Below the pieces are notes generated by a model. That model saw only the letters and a list, made by a program, of their open reading frames with translations, had not been told where the DNA came from and ran no database searches. A stretch of 64,000 nucleotides of DNA, taken from assembly GCA_013400155.1 (NCBI GenBank), contig VXBM01000016.1, forward strand, positions 66,810 to 130,809. The letters run 5' to 3'. The stretch comes from Helopsaltes ochotensis (taxonomy: Eukaryota; Chordata; Aves; Passeriformes; Locustellidae). Below are positions 49,801-62,200 of this stretch, one piece after another (position 1 is the stretch's first letter; each line of letters opens with the position of its first letter). A program made the translations under genes and the position numbers.

Positions 49801-51844
49801 GTGTCCTGCAATGTACCTATCCAGAGAGAAGGAATTATTTTTAGCATCTTGCTCATTATTTCTTCATGAATTTCACAGGATCACAATTGTTCTTTTCACT
49901 TCCCATTTCTAGACAGTCCTGAAAGGGAACTGTGTCAAAAGTTTGAGAACTTTGATGATACAGGCTCTCCTCAGATGACCCTCTGTGTCCTCATCTGATC
50001 TCCGAGCTTCATATTAGGCTCTCTGAGGTAGCTGGATTGCTTTCTCAAATGATACATAAGTTCATATATTTTGGTCTGTCTGTGAAATTATAGTGCAGTT
50101 ATCACTGCAATATTTGAGGTTTTAGCTGCCAATAGCTAATGGCTGAGGCAATAAATCATATTACTTTGGTATTGTTTTTAAAGAGAAAATCTGATGTTAA
50201 CTATCTAAACCAAACAGTACTGGCCCACCCAGGACTGGAGTTATTCTGTTCCTGCATATAAAACTTTAGTCAGTATCTTATTGCAGTGCTCAGTCTGTAG
50301 GATTATCTTTGAATTGAAAGTGGTAAGAAGACAAACAATGAAAATTTCCACAAGGAGATTTGTGTTTGTAAAATGTATGATGATTACTATTATTGTCTGT
50401 AGCAAAATATGGTTTTGCTTGCATAACTTTAAAAGGCATAGTCTTGTGTTTAAAAACTGAGATGTATGTGATCATAAAAAGACCTCTTCTTTTCAGCCCT
50501 TTGGATATTTACTTTGTAACAGCCTTACGAGTATCAATACTCTTGAAATCTGCAGTGGCACAATCATGGACAACCCTTGGTGCCATTTTTTGGAAGCATC
50601 TAGTTGTGAGTTAGGGGCCTGTGATGTGGACCAAGAAATGTGCATAGAAGTCTACAAAGCTTCTATCAAACTTATTGGAAGGAAATATTTCTGTCATGGC
50701 TTTTCAATGCACAGAATAGAACACTTCCATCACCTTAGTCCAAAAGGCATTAGTGTGCTAAATCAGATGGTGATGCTGGGATTCCATTTGGTTAACCAGA
50801 CGCGTTCCTCCAACAGAAAGATTGGATGTAGTATCCACGAAACTGAAACCTGTGATGGGTTTGAGTGTTTGTGTACATGGATTTGTGTGTCTTTTGGGTA
50901 GGTTTTTTTTTTTGGCTTTGTTATGTTTTGTGACGTGAGGTTTTTTTAGTAGATCACAGTCGATAAACTCTTATGTTCCTTTTTGTCCTTAAAAAAACTT
51001 CTTTCTTGTCTTTTTGGAAGAAATTTGTAATATTTGCCTTTTTACAGTAATTAGACACCTTCCTCAACTACGAAGATTCTTTGAAGATGATGGAGAGAGA
51101 TGATGAAGATTCAGCACTCTAATGACGTTTATTAATAGCAAACCAATGATAAGAATTCCTGTCAAATCGGCAAGCGTATGTGATTGGATGCTTCAATTTA
51201 CAGATATCTCTTGGGTGTTGAATGTCTTTATTCCACATTTTGTGAGGATCTGTAGTTGAAATGTCAGTGTTTTCTAAGGATGTAAAACTCAGTAAATGGA
51301 TGTTAACATTTACCATATCTTAATACTTGAATAAAACAAATTGAAGTGTTGTGTGGCTTGCAAATCTCACAGAACTGATATCAATGAACTTGATGTGGTT
51401 CATTGTCCACAAGAAACCCCAGTCTGGCTTAAAGAGGTATGGAGGTGTGTGCTGGAGAGTGTACTTAGGGAAAGACTGGCTCCCTAGCCAAGGACTGGGA
51501 TGAGGATTAGTGAAAACAAAGGAAATAGATTTTGGGTGTCTGGGGGAGAGCTGTCCAGTGCTGCTAGATTAAAATACACTGATGGGACTGCACTGATGTT
51601 TTCTCAGCGTGCTGAAAATACGAATCACTCATCTCAGCAACAATATGGTCCAAAGCAAGAAACTGTCATTCAAGACTTCCCAGTTCACACATACCATGGG
51701 TGAGACAAAGCTGATCTTAGAGGAGCCAGCCTCAGTACTGTTCTGTCTGTATCTTTCTCCCCCCATCTCCTTCCTCTCCCCCCACTGACAGTTTTCATGT
51801 TGCTTTCTTAGTTCAATGTGAAAATTAAATCCAGCAAGTCCAGA
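46801..51844. other. Unique DNA with an AT-rich core, no gene seen
   Basis: No exon recognised. 49380-49690 is an extremely AT-rich patch (listed separately). The frame at 50566-50901 (111 codons, plus) has no family resemblance. The rest is unremarkable. Confidence 0.5.
49380..49690. repeat. Very AT-rich patch with short inverted repeats
   Basis: Dense TATA/AATA sequence. It includes an inverted repeat with 10-base arms around one base at 49501-49521 (AAACAATATT/AATATTGTTT) and repeated GTTATAATAATA words (about 49562 and 49640). It is probably a decayed simple repeat. A matrix-attachment or easily melted region is possible, but that is inference only. Confidence 0.7.
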
Positions 51845-52000
51845 CTTGTGTCATCATGGGGAGTTATCAGGGCTGTGTTCTCTTCTCAGCTGCTGTGTGT
51901 CTCTGGCCGCTCTGTTTTTCCATCTGTGAAATGAAAGTAGTACTTGCGCAGCTTCTGATGCATTTGTTGCTCTGCAGGTGAAAAGTGCAGTGCTGTGAAA
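51845..52000 (+). repeat. MIR-like SINE fossil (core and 3' part)
   Basis: GCTGCTGTGTGTCTCTGG, CTCTGTTTTTCCATCTGTGA and AATGAAAGTAGTACTTGCG, then GGTGAAAAGTGCAGTGCTGT, run in MIR order (GCTGTGTGACCTTGGG ... CTCAGTTTCCCCATCTGTAA ... AATGGGGATAAT...). Together with the other MIR-like pieces it marks DNA retained since early amniotes. Confidence 0.5.
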
Positions 52001-53224
52001 TGTTGTGACTGCAGCAACATTTATGCTTGTGGAACAACGACTACATAAAAGTTTAGAGCCTTACCCACCACCCTGCAAGATAATATGTATGGAGCAATAT
52101 GAATATAAACCACTTGTTTGGCTGCCTGAAAGAACCCTTGCTAATGTAACAGCTTAGATAATCTAAATATTCCCTTTGGGCAGATACCAAGGATATTTAG
52201 TTTATCACTCTTCTGCAGAAATGAACACTGGACCATTAAAATAATTGATTTTTAATGAAATCTTAGGGAATTTATGTTGTTTTGGTTTGGTTTTCTTTTT
52301 AGAAAGAATGAAGGAATAAGCATGTGTTCTACTGTTTTCTAATATTTCTTCTTATCTTCATAGTTTAAGGGGGCTGACAAAAGGAAAGAACTAAAGGGTA
52401 ACCTTGTAAATAACTTATGGTCTGGGAAGCTTTAAATCTTAGCAGGACTCAGTGAATCAATTACACCTGTTTCCTCTACCTGAAAAGTAACCAGTATTAA
52501 CTATTTCACATGTATATTAGAAAATTAAACATTTATTCATATCTCAAAAGCTTTATGAAATTTCTCAAAACACTTAAAATTCAAAAGCTGTACACTATCA
52601 TTATTTATAGTGAAGGAACACTTCAGTTTTGGATGTTCTTGTTCCTGTGACTCTATTCTAGTTTTCTCTAAATTTCCTGAATGTAAAGGGTCTGGTATGT
52701 AAACGTTTTATGAATACCAGTAGTTCCTCATTTGTTTTGGTGCAAACAAAGCTCATGTTGTTTGGATGTCATCCATGTGACCATTTTTCTGTAGTCTGCA
52801 CTTTTGCACTTCAAGGATCTTTCTATCGATTGTAGGACATGACATTTTGTGTTAATTTCGAGATGTAAGATGGTCCATAGGAGACATGTGCTATCCCTTT
52901 TTATAAGAGAATTGTTCTCTTCTCTCCTCTTTTTCTTTTTCTTTTTTTTTTCTTTCCCTATTAGAGTCATTCAGCATATGAAAAGAAAAACACAGTTCTT
53001 TGTTTACAGCAAATACAGCATTAATGTGTATCTTTTTCTTTGCATTTTCTTTCTGATCTTCCAGTGTGCAGAGTAATTTGCCTGCTAATTCATTTACAGG
53101 TGCTTTTGTGAGCCTGTCTGAACACCCAGTAGAGTAGGAATATTTGCAAGCATAAACTGGCAGAAATGTTTCCTGAACTAGCCATTTGGAATGATACCTT
53201 GAAATGATACATTTGGAATGCTGG
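52001..53224. other. Unique AT-rich DNA, no gene seen
   Basis: Contains a pyrimidine-rich tract at 52914-52958. I recognise nothing else. Confidence 0.55.
52914..52958 (+). repeat. Pyrimidine-rich tract
   Basis: Uninterrupted C and T except for single bases at the ends, with CTTT units in the middle. Simple sequence. Confidence 0.75.
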
Positions 53225-53503
53225 CATATGGACGGTTCAGCACAGCAAGAGCCACACAGGACACTCGATGAGGAGAAGGATCCAAAAAGGGCCTTTTGTT
53301 TATTCTTTCTTTCTTAAATAGACCTCAGGTTCATGCCAGGGATTGGATGAGAAGGTGAACACCTCTCTTCTCCACTGGCCCAGCCGATGGTCAGTCAGTA
53401 CAATTTGCATCCAAAGGTATGTGATATTTACTAATCCATATCCCAAACAAACCTTATCTTACAGATAACACCAGCGTGTGAAAGGCAAAGCACTACCTAA
53501 ACA
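53225..53503 (-). mobile_element. LTR-like fragment of an avian endogenous retrovirus, minus strand
   Basis: About 280 bp with LTR layout when read on the minus strand. It begins TGTTTAGGTAGTG (53503-53491) and carries a U3-like stretch with CTTTGGATGCAAATTGTACT (about 53420-53400). A TATA-like CTATTTAAG (about 53326-53318) follows, then AATAAA (about 53303) 15-20 bases on, and a short R/U5-like part runs to about 53228. No gag, pol or env sequence adjoins it, so it is a solo or truncated LTR. No clear target duplication was seen. Its layout matches that of the LTR-like block at 39.5 kb, but the sequences differ, so they are likely different families. Confidence 0.5.
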
Positions 53504-54411
53504 TTGAGGATTCTGACTCCATTCTAAAAGCTAAGAAACACATCAGAAAGGCTGCAAAAATCAGGGCAACACTGGCATCTCCAGCAGAAGGGTTTACATG
53601 CATGTGTAGCACAGTGACAGTGACTGGGCAAAGGGCTCATGGGATCCTTTGGCTGCTCAGGGGTGAACTTGAAGGCAGGAGCACATTTGTCCTTTTGGCT
53701 GGACCAGATCACCTGGAGACATCCTTTATTAGAGCCTTTCCTTCTCCCCATCATCTTTCAGCCTTCATGTGAGTTACCAGGTGCTAACTTCTCACCTCTT
53801 CCAGTCAGAGTGACTCTTTCTGTGGCTGGCCTTTGCTGATCTTCATGGTTTTGCCTCACAGAAGTAGGTGTTGATGATCCCTGGGATGAAGTCTGTCCTA
53901 ATATACCTGTGAGTGAGGAGAAAGTCTGAGCAAGCTGCTGCCATGGGGCAGACACCCATGATAGAAACTGATACTGACCCCTCACTACAGCCATGACCCA
54001 AATCATGATACCAGACCCTGCAGCATGCCAAGCATCCTCTAAGAGTCACCGTTTTGCACTGCATTTTCTGGGTTCTGATACACCTATGTACTGTCAGCAT
54101 AAAACAGTAACCTTACAGATGGATAGGGCTTCTCTGTTGCCATACGGTGATGCAGAGATAAATTCTGCTTAGTTCAGTACTTGTAGACTTGCAGGCACTT
54201 GTCACTCACCTGCTCTCTTGATGGTTTCTCCGCAGTTTTATTTTGCGTCTTCCTCCAGGCAAGGATGATTGATTCATAAAGGGCACAGTTGTACTTTGCA
54301 AAGTCAGCATCAGCAATATTACCACTGTGTGCACAGTTTACAATCTCAATCAACTTATTTTAAACACCAAGTGCAAAGGAATACAGAGGCTGTTAATTGG
54401 AAATTGCCATG

Positions 54412-54448
54412 TCTCTCTCTCTCTTTTCCTTTTTTTTTTTTTTTTTTA
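54412..54448 (+). repeat. (TC)n then poly-T tract
   Basis: About six TC dinucleotides, then mixed C/T, then a run of 19 T residues. Simple sequence. Confidence 0.8.
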
Positions 54449-56390
54449 TTAATCATATGACTGAGAAGGAAGCATTTTTTCTTGTAAAAAAGCAGCAGTG
54501 GGTTTTATTTGCATTGCATATTCACAGTGGATAATGGCCAGTTAAGCTGACTGATGATGACTGAGTGCTCTTTGTAGGGGTTGAAACACAGTTAAGGTCT
54601 TCTCCTCATTCTCAGGGCCCAGCAAAAGAAATTAGAAATACATAGTTGAAAGGCCAGACTGTCTGTGAAGAAACATGGAAGGAAAGATGTCCCAGAAATG
54701 TATGCTCTTTCTGAGCCAGGGTTCTGAGGCAGGGGTCAATTTTCTACTCTCAGTGAACAGAGTTTGACTAAAAATATTATACATGCCATGTAATCTGTGC
54801 AAACATCAGGGGACTAACCTGTGCCATTGACTTTAGGCTCCCTCACTGAACAAGGTGGAACTTCTCATTCTGTGAAATGTCCAAGAACTTAATTATCAGT
54901 TCAAGGTCAGAATAATTTGTTTCAGTCATGATTTCCTCACCTACTAACCAATGGCCACCTCTCTCTCCTCTATCTAGGACATTCTAGGGAGAAAATCTGA
55001 AATTACTTTTGCCACTTATTTTCTAAAGGAGGACAGTGGATCTGGTGAGCTCTACTACTAGTGAGCTTTCTACTGAGTGAGAAGGAAGAATTCTGTTCTT
55101 GTGGGCCAAAGGATTACACTGGGAAGCATAGTCTTCAAAGGAAGTATACAAACTGCTCAGATTTCTCATGGAAATTAAAAAGTCTTGAAAGATCCCTGTA
55201 TCCATGACACGTGTAGACAGCCTTTTTTGAAATTTTTATTCCAGGTTTTCCCTTGGACATGTTGCAAAAGAGAAGAAGAGAGTGAGAGTGCAACAAAGAA
55301 GGAGAAGAGAACTTGACAAGAAGGTAGGGAATGAAAGAAAGAGGATATTATCAGAAGAAAAAGAATATCATAGTAAAAACCAGGATGTGTATGTGTGAAG
55401 GTTCAAGTTTAATGCAGGTGGTTAAAGGGAAACATGAATTGAAAAACATACAAGTAGGAAAGACAAAAGGCTGTGTAGAATATGGTTCAAAGAAATGCTT
55501 TAATATTTTCACATTATACTAACCCTCTCTACAGAAAAGAAGTTATTTCATTAAAGCTGATTCAAGGTCAATGATTTGATTTTTAAGTGCTGAAGTGAAA
55601 GTGGCAAATATTTTTCCAGGTTTAATTTTACTTTAAACAAATCAGAATTCTTGCAAAAATAGTCTTAAAATTTGATATTAAGGGAAAGAAAGTATGACAC
55701 TTTTGTCAATTTAATATAAAATATAAGCATTTTTTATTTGGAAACTTCGTAAGTCAGATTACAGCATTTTTCAGAATTGTGCAACACAATGTGTTTGGTA
55801 CAGTGGAATGTTCTTTTTTGCTTTAAGGAAAAGTAATTCTGAAATGTAGGAATCTATGGCCCAAATACATCCTCTTGCACAGTGCCTTAGGTGCTGCAAT
55901 CACTGTGAAGCTGAACACATTCTGTTTGCTGCCTTTGCTCAAAGCCCACTGTAACTGTTCACCGGGGCTTCTGTGGCAGGGTTTTGTCTGAGCTGTGAGG
56001 ACAGTGTTGTTTGGTTCTCTTGGTCTCATAGGGTTTGCCTCATGTTCTTATACTCTCAAGCCCATATACTGATCATATAGACAGTTCTTAGAGGATGCAA
56101 TTGCCATTGGCATGGAAAATTGTCCTTCCTATCCCTTCGCTACAGCTCATTTTACAACTTTTAGTTTTTATGACAGAAACACAAAGCTTAGAGCATAGCA
56201 AAGGAGGCAGTGGTCACCTACATGCCTGGTCAGGATTATCCAGTGAAGCACATGCACCAAAGCTTTGTGCCAATCTGTGTGCAATGCCTGTATCCAGGTA
56301 AGTGTGCCAGAGTCAGCATGAGGAGCATCACAGATGGGAACAGCCCATATGATCTGCTACACGTCGTGATGTAGGGATGAAGTGCTACGG

Positions 56391-56411
56391 GATGAGGATG
56401 AGGATGAGGAT
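56391..56411 (+). repeat. GATGAG hexamer repeat
   Basis: Three and a half copies of a GATGAG unit in tandem. Simple sequence. Confidence 0.8.
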
Positions 56412-58329
56412 GGCTGCCATCAATATTATAACCTGCTGTTATGAGGGACACTGCAGAGGGAAATGCTTGCCTGGCAATGACTCCCAGCTGGTCACAGGGA
56501 GAAGCTTTCCTTTGGCTTTTTTCCCTGCCTCTGTCTTTCTATTCCCATTGTTTTTAACACCTCCAGTAACTTCGAAGTTGGTATATATATATCTTCACCT
56601 CCAGACCCTACTAATAAAACTTTGTGCATTAAGCCTGTCTCAATACCCTTCATGCAACACTTGTTCAAACTCAGTGCAACTCAGTAAAGGCTAGCGTGGT
56701 AAATGTGATGTATTGCAAGGTTGGCTTGCTTGGAACCTGTCAAACACATCCTTGTCAAATTCTTCCAGGCTTGATCAGAGTTTTCATCTCACAAGTTATA
56801 ATAGGCACCCAAAAATTTCTCTGTCTCTTATGCGGATTCTGTGTCATTCGTTCCTGTTGTTTTCTCCCTACACAGAGATAATTTCAGTTTGAGAGGAGGA
56901 TTGGGAAAACCTGTACTGTCTCAGCATCAAGTGCCAATAGGTAGATTGTCAGGAAATATCAAACCTGGAGAGCCAAAAAAGCAAGATATTTCTTTCTCTC
57001 ATCGTTGCTTGCTTACCCTCGTCCATTTCCACAGTACCTTAGATTTAAACATTTTCTTTGCATAAAATAGTCCACCCAGGTCCTCTGAGAGTATTAATTT
57101 ATTCCTAGGCTACTATGGACTAATATATATCCATTTAAAGGCAATGGAAAGAGTATTGTGCTTGTTAACTAGAGTCAGATTTTGGGTCATCTCCAAAGGA
57201 TTTAACTATCCCTGTTGCTGGTGGCCATCCAGAGAGTTCATGTGACCTGTTTATGGGAGACTACATCATCCTAATTGTGTAAAAGATACCCATATATACT
57301 GGTGGTGAAGCAGAAAGGATTGATCAGCCTCTTGAAGTGCATCCCTCCCTCTGCAGAGCAAACTTAAATGACTAATCTATGCTAGGCACTAAAGTTTTAG
57401 ATGGCTAAAAGCAGGTAAAATTAATCCCAGCCTAAGTGCTCTGCTCCTCTTTATTGTCTGTTTTTCTTAACAGTGCTCTTGCTCCAGCCTTATCTAAGGA
57501 GCACGCAGCAGCACTGTGTCCTTGCAAAGCACCTGCTTGTGCTCTCCCTGAAGTCGGTGGGAGGTTTTGATTGCTTTTCACACCTGCAGAATCAAGCCTA
57601 ATGCCCCTTCTTGTTTACTACAAACGAGAGAATTAACTAGCAAAGACAGATGCTGCTATCACAGCAGCAGAACATGTTCAATGACTCAGCCTGACTCGGA
57701 TCTTCCCATGCTTCTTGTGGCTGCCCAATTTTCTCCCCACCCTGGCTGTGCAGGAGATCACACTGAAATTATGCATGCTTGTTCATTTCCACTTCCTAAG
57801 GTAACCAGGTGTGGATCTCTCTTACAAAATAGTTGTCACCCAGGGAATAGAAATGGAGCTGCATTTTGCTCCTGGTTGGGTACACCTCATTAGGTCCACA
57901 GGCTTTGGCTCAGCTCCTGCCAGGGTAATTGGAAGGGACAATGGTACCCTTCTGCCACATAGCAGTCAGCATTGGCAGGAACAGTTGGATCAGAGGGACA
58001 CACAGGAGGAGTGAAACGAAAAGATTACAGAGATGTCATGAGACAAATAAGTAAAACCTCCAGAGTGGCGTGTCTTAATTTTATTAAGAGCTGTTGAGGA
58101 CAATTATGTATCTTAAATAACAGATGTCTGAGCATGTAATTATGAAGTGCCAGGTAAAAGAATTAGCAGCAGACCACAGAAATTTCCAGTATCGGTGGTA
58201 AACAGAGCCAAACAGAAGAGACAAACTGGTCTTCCCTTTAATTTTCTTCTGTATATCCACCTAAAAGTCCTGCATGTGTGGACTTTTTGATAACATTGTA
58301 AATAAATTTCAGTGAGATGTTCACTGGTG

Positions 58330-59212
58330 TGTGAAGGGGTCACCTTGGCTGGATGCCACATGCCCACTAAAGCTGCTCTATCACTTCTCTCCTCAACTGG
58401 ACAGAGGACAGAAAATACAAATTTTAGGCTTGTGGGTTGAAAGAAGGGCAGGGAGAGAGACCACTAAGCAGTTAATGTAACAGGCAAAGAGCTATGAGTG
58501 GGGGAAAATGTATTACCAACCAAATCAGAGAGGGGTAATGAAAAATAAAACTGAATCTTAAAACAACTTCTTCCCACCCCTCTCTTCTTCCAGGTCTTAA
58601 TTTTTACTGATGATTTTCTCCACCTCTTTCCTCCTGCAGCTGCCCGGGGGGACAGGGAATGGGGGCTGTGGTCAGTTCATCACACATTTCTCCCATGCTC
58701 CTTCCTCCTCAGGAAGAGGACTCCTCACACTCTTTGCCTGTCCCAGCGTGTGGTCCTACCCATTGGAGGCAATCCTCCACAAACTTATCCAAACCCGAGT
58801 CCTTCCCACAGGCCAAAGCTCTTCATGAACTGCCCCAGAGTGGGTCCCTTCCACATGGTTCAGTCTTTGGGAACAAGCTTATTAAATGTGGGTCCCCCAC
58901 GGGCTGACAAGTTCTGTCAGCAAATCTGCTCTAGCGTGGGCTCCTCTTCCATGGGTCCTGCCAGGAACCTGCTCCAGCGTGGGCTTCCCACAGGGTCTGG
59001 CTGCAACTGGACAGTTTTCCCCCCCTCTTTAATCTCTTATCCCAGAGATGCTACTACTGATGCTGATGGGCTTGGCCATGGCCATTGGTAATTCCATATT
59101 GGAGCTGGCTGGCTTTGACTCTGTCAGAGATGGGAGAATCCTCTGGGAGCTTCTCACAGAACTGCCCACGAAGTCCCCCCCTGCCAAAACCTTGTCACAA
59201 GAACCCACTACA
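58330..59212 (-). mobile_element. Solo LTR of an avian endogenous retrovirus, minus strand
   Basis: About 883 bp that I recognise as a widespread avian LTR family, inserted in minus orientation. The outer ends are TG...CA: plus-strand TGTGAAGGGGTCACC at 58330 and CCCACTACA at 59212. The interior carries the family's degenerate repeats of a CTGCTC[C/T]AGCGTGGGCT unit (58927-58943 and 58969-58985, with weaker copies at about 58830 and 58890). The position that would carry the poly-A signal near 58511 reads AATACA on the minus strand, so that signal is lost. Flanks show neither a primer-binding site nor a polypurine tract, and no gag, pol or env, so it is a solo LTR left by LTR-LTR recombination. 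No target duplication is visible, as expected for an old copy. Confidence 0.75.
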
Positions 59213-62200
59213 CAGAGACTTCAGCCAGGCTTGTAAGACTTGCTAGATAGAATTTACTGTCAAACCAAAGAAGGGGGCTATATTTAGCTTACAATCACAG
59301 AGCACCTGTGAACCTGCTGCTAGAATTGTCAGAGATATACAGCAAGCTAGGCTGACATTTCTCTAATCCAGTGTGATGTCTGCTGTATTCTGTAAGCAGT
59401 CTCATTTGACCTTCCTGGTGTTACTTAACATTTGATCTTGAGGCCATTTGGCAATTAAAGTATCACAACAGGCAAATGGTTCTCTTCTTCCTGAAAATAC
59501 AGGAAATTTTAGGAAAAAAACTGTAGTTTGGTTTACAAGTAAAGTGATCAAGTATGAACAGAATCCAGGAGTATTTTGATCATCTTTTCAAGGATTATTC
59601 TAAGAATTTGTCTGGAATTTGACAACAGCATTTTCTCCCAATTTCATTGGGTAATACAGTTAACATATTGCAGTAATGTGCAGGGGAAACTGTGTTGTAC
59701 CACTACTGGATCCCATTCAGAAGTAAGATAGAAGACTATGCCTATCAAAAGGACCATAAAATCTGAATACGATACTTAAAGGGTTTGCCTGCATACCTTG
59801 TTACTAGTTTAATTATCTTGTATACAGAGCTGTTCAATCAATGTTTGGAGCAACAAAAACATGCTAAATATGAAGTTTCTATTAAGATTTGCAGCATAAT
59901 AAAACCACTGCCAAAACTGTCATGTGGATGATATAGTTTTAAGGGACGTAAAAAAATTAGAGGTTTTGTAAGTACAACATTTTCTTCTGTCAAAGATGAT
60001 GGAATTGAAATAAATAAGATTGATTAGTCATATGGATGTCTTTTCTAGTACTTCATAGGAAGTAAATTTCTTGTTCTGTGAAAATTTAATACTGAAAAAA
60101 GCATTAATTTCCAACAGGAATACAAAATAAAACCTTTTTTTTTCTTTTTTTACTTTGTTTTACATTGTTGAGTTGTATTTTTTTTTCATTTTATAATAGA
60201 AGAAAATATCTTTTTCAATGGAAAATGATGCCTTTTATTTGTGAAAAGGAGCTGAAATGTCTTTTTTGTGACAGTTCTGCTATATTTTCCTGAAATACTG
60301 TGTGAAAAATGCATCTCATGAGGAGTGGCCTACTCACATAAATATTTTTTATTTTATAAATCAGTAATTTCTCACTAGAAATTACAAAAACCCTTCTTTC
60401 AGTCCTAGACAACATAACGTGTTCAGATCTGGGATGTTTCCATTGGTTTTAATTTATTTGAATTTTTACTATTGTAAAAGAGTTCAGTATTATGTCTCAT
60501 AATTTGCTTAAAATGGTGTAAATCCTTCCATTTTCCTGATATAGCAGTGATGTAAACTCTCTGATGAAGGTGTATTTTTGCACGGGATCCGGAAACAGAA
60601 GATATTTTTCCTTCTTCTTATGACATTTTCAGAATCTTTAGTCTCTGAGTTTACTATAGTTCTCCCTTTTTATTTGCTTTTATTCCAACCTTACTTCAGT
60701 CTCTTGCATGGCACTGGGTTCACCGTTCCTCCTTCTTTGCTCCCAAACACTATAGAGGCAAGGAGAGCTTTCATTTTAAAACAGTCGAACCGTGGGTGCA
60801 ACTAACACGGAAAAGTGCACCCTACTCTGTATTTGATTTAGGGAGGCAGGTACAGGGCTTGACTTCATTTGGAAGTGCTTATTTTTAGTTTCTCTAAACT
60901 AGAGACTGGCACCTTTGCTCCATTTTTCCCTCATGTTTTCCAGTGTGCTTCATTCACAAGGAAAATTGGGCATTTGTAGAGGAAGAACCAGCAGCGGTTT
61001 AGAAAAGAAAGAAGCAAAGATTAACTCTGCCAAAGGGGCATTATATAGGCGGAATAAGCATAAGTAAGCACAATTAGTGCCTCCCAAACCTGAGGGCTGC
61101 ACAGCCATGGTGGGTCCTGGGACAGTCTCTCAGGGAGCCCTGTGTATGCAGCAAGTAAGCAAAATAATGATGAACTGGATAAAAAGTACAGACTCCTGAA
61201 ATACTAACGACAGACTTCCTCTGCAGCTCTTTTTTTGTTTGTTTTGTTGCTTCCATGGCAAGACAACCACCTAGGAAAGTCAAGAATGAAATGGATTTTG
61301 TCTTCTTTGGAGCTGTGCTGTAAATGGTGCTTAAGGACATTTTGCCCCAGATTTGTCCATTCCTCTTATGTACTCTTCCTCTCTGTAAAATGATCATGAA
61401 CCCAGTGCTATTCATTTTGACTTCTTTACCTACCTGTTTCTTTTCTTGCCTTCAGAGAATCCTGAATGGAGTTTTTGGTACCTTTCCTGATTTTTTTTTT
61501 TTCCCCACTTTGTGCTGGGGGTATAAAAAAAAAGACTGCCTGCCAAAATGTCATCTCTCATTTAGGGGTGCTGTTTATTTCATCTGGCTGTGGACGCTCT
61601 CCTTGTTCACTGCCTTTCCCTAGCAAGTGAGAGAGGTAGCCCTTTCCTCCGAGCCATATTTCACATGGGATAAATCTATCTCTGAAAGCAGCAAGAAGGG
61701 ATTTGTCTGTGTTGTGTGTCTAATCCAGTCTAATTCAGAGCAGATGGCTCAGGGACCTGTGCATGTGGCCACCTGCAGTACCCCCCTACTGTCCCCATGC
61801 CAGCGTTTGCTCCCTGTCATCCTGGCAATCCCCACCCACCCAGGCAACCACAGGGGCAGGAGCCTCCCATGCTGTGTCGCCCTGCAGGAGCCCACAGCAT
61901 CTTTTCACATGCCTGCCTTACTTAATTATTTATAATCTTCTGGAAGAAAGTAGTTAACCTTAAACCTCACTCTGTCCCTTAAAGTCCTGTGACCTGGAGG
62001 ATGTGGAGGAGGGCTGCTATCCGGTTAGTGGCTTAGCGTGCGCAGGGGCTGGAGCCCTCAGGGACGCAGGGAGCTGCAGGTGCAAGGTGTGATGCTCAGC
62101 TCAGACACATTGAATCGACAGAGAAGAAGTTAACTTGCTCTTTTCCTCTCGAAGAGTTGGGTTAAACACACCCTTGGAATAGCTGACAATGGGTTTCCCT

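Larger units (their letters stand above)
53504..58329. other. Unique AT-rich DNA with simple repeats, no gene seen
   Basis: Contains a CT/poly-T tract (54412-54448), a purine-rich stretch (about 55266-55345), a GATGAG hexamer repeat (56391-56411) and a short TA run (about 56583). Frames such as 57567-57893 (108 codons) are not recognisable proteins. Confidence 0.55.

Noticed and set aside
50393..50901. Adjacent open frames of 73 and 111 codons, plus strand
   Set aside because: Examined as a possible exon, but there is no family resemblance and the two frames overlap out of phase.
56830..56960. Possible splice acceptor (pyrimidine-rich then CTACACAG at about 56870-56877)
   Set aside because: Downstream sequence gives no recognisable exon or matching donor. 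Such acceptor-like sites are frequent in non-coding DNA.
57130..57260. Further MIR-like segment
   Set aside because: A few words are reminiscent of the MIR 5' part, but order and spacing were not convincing.
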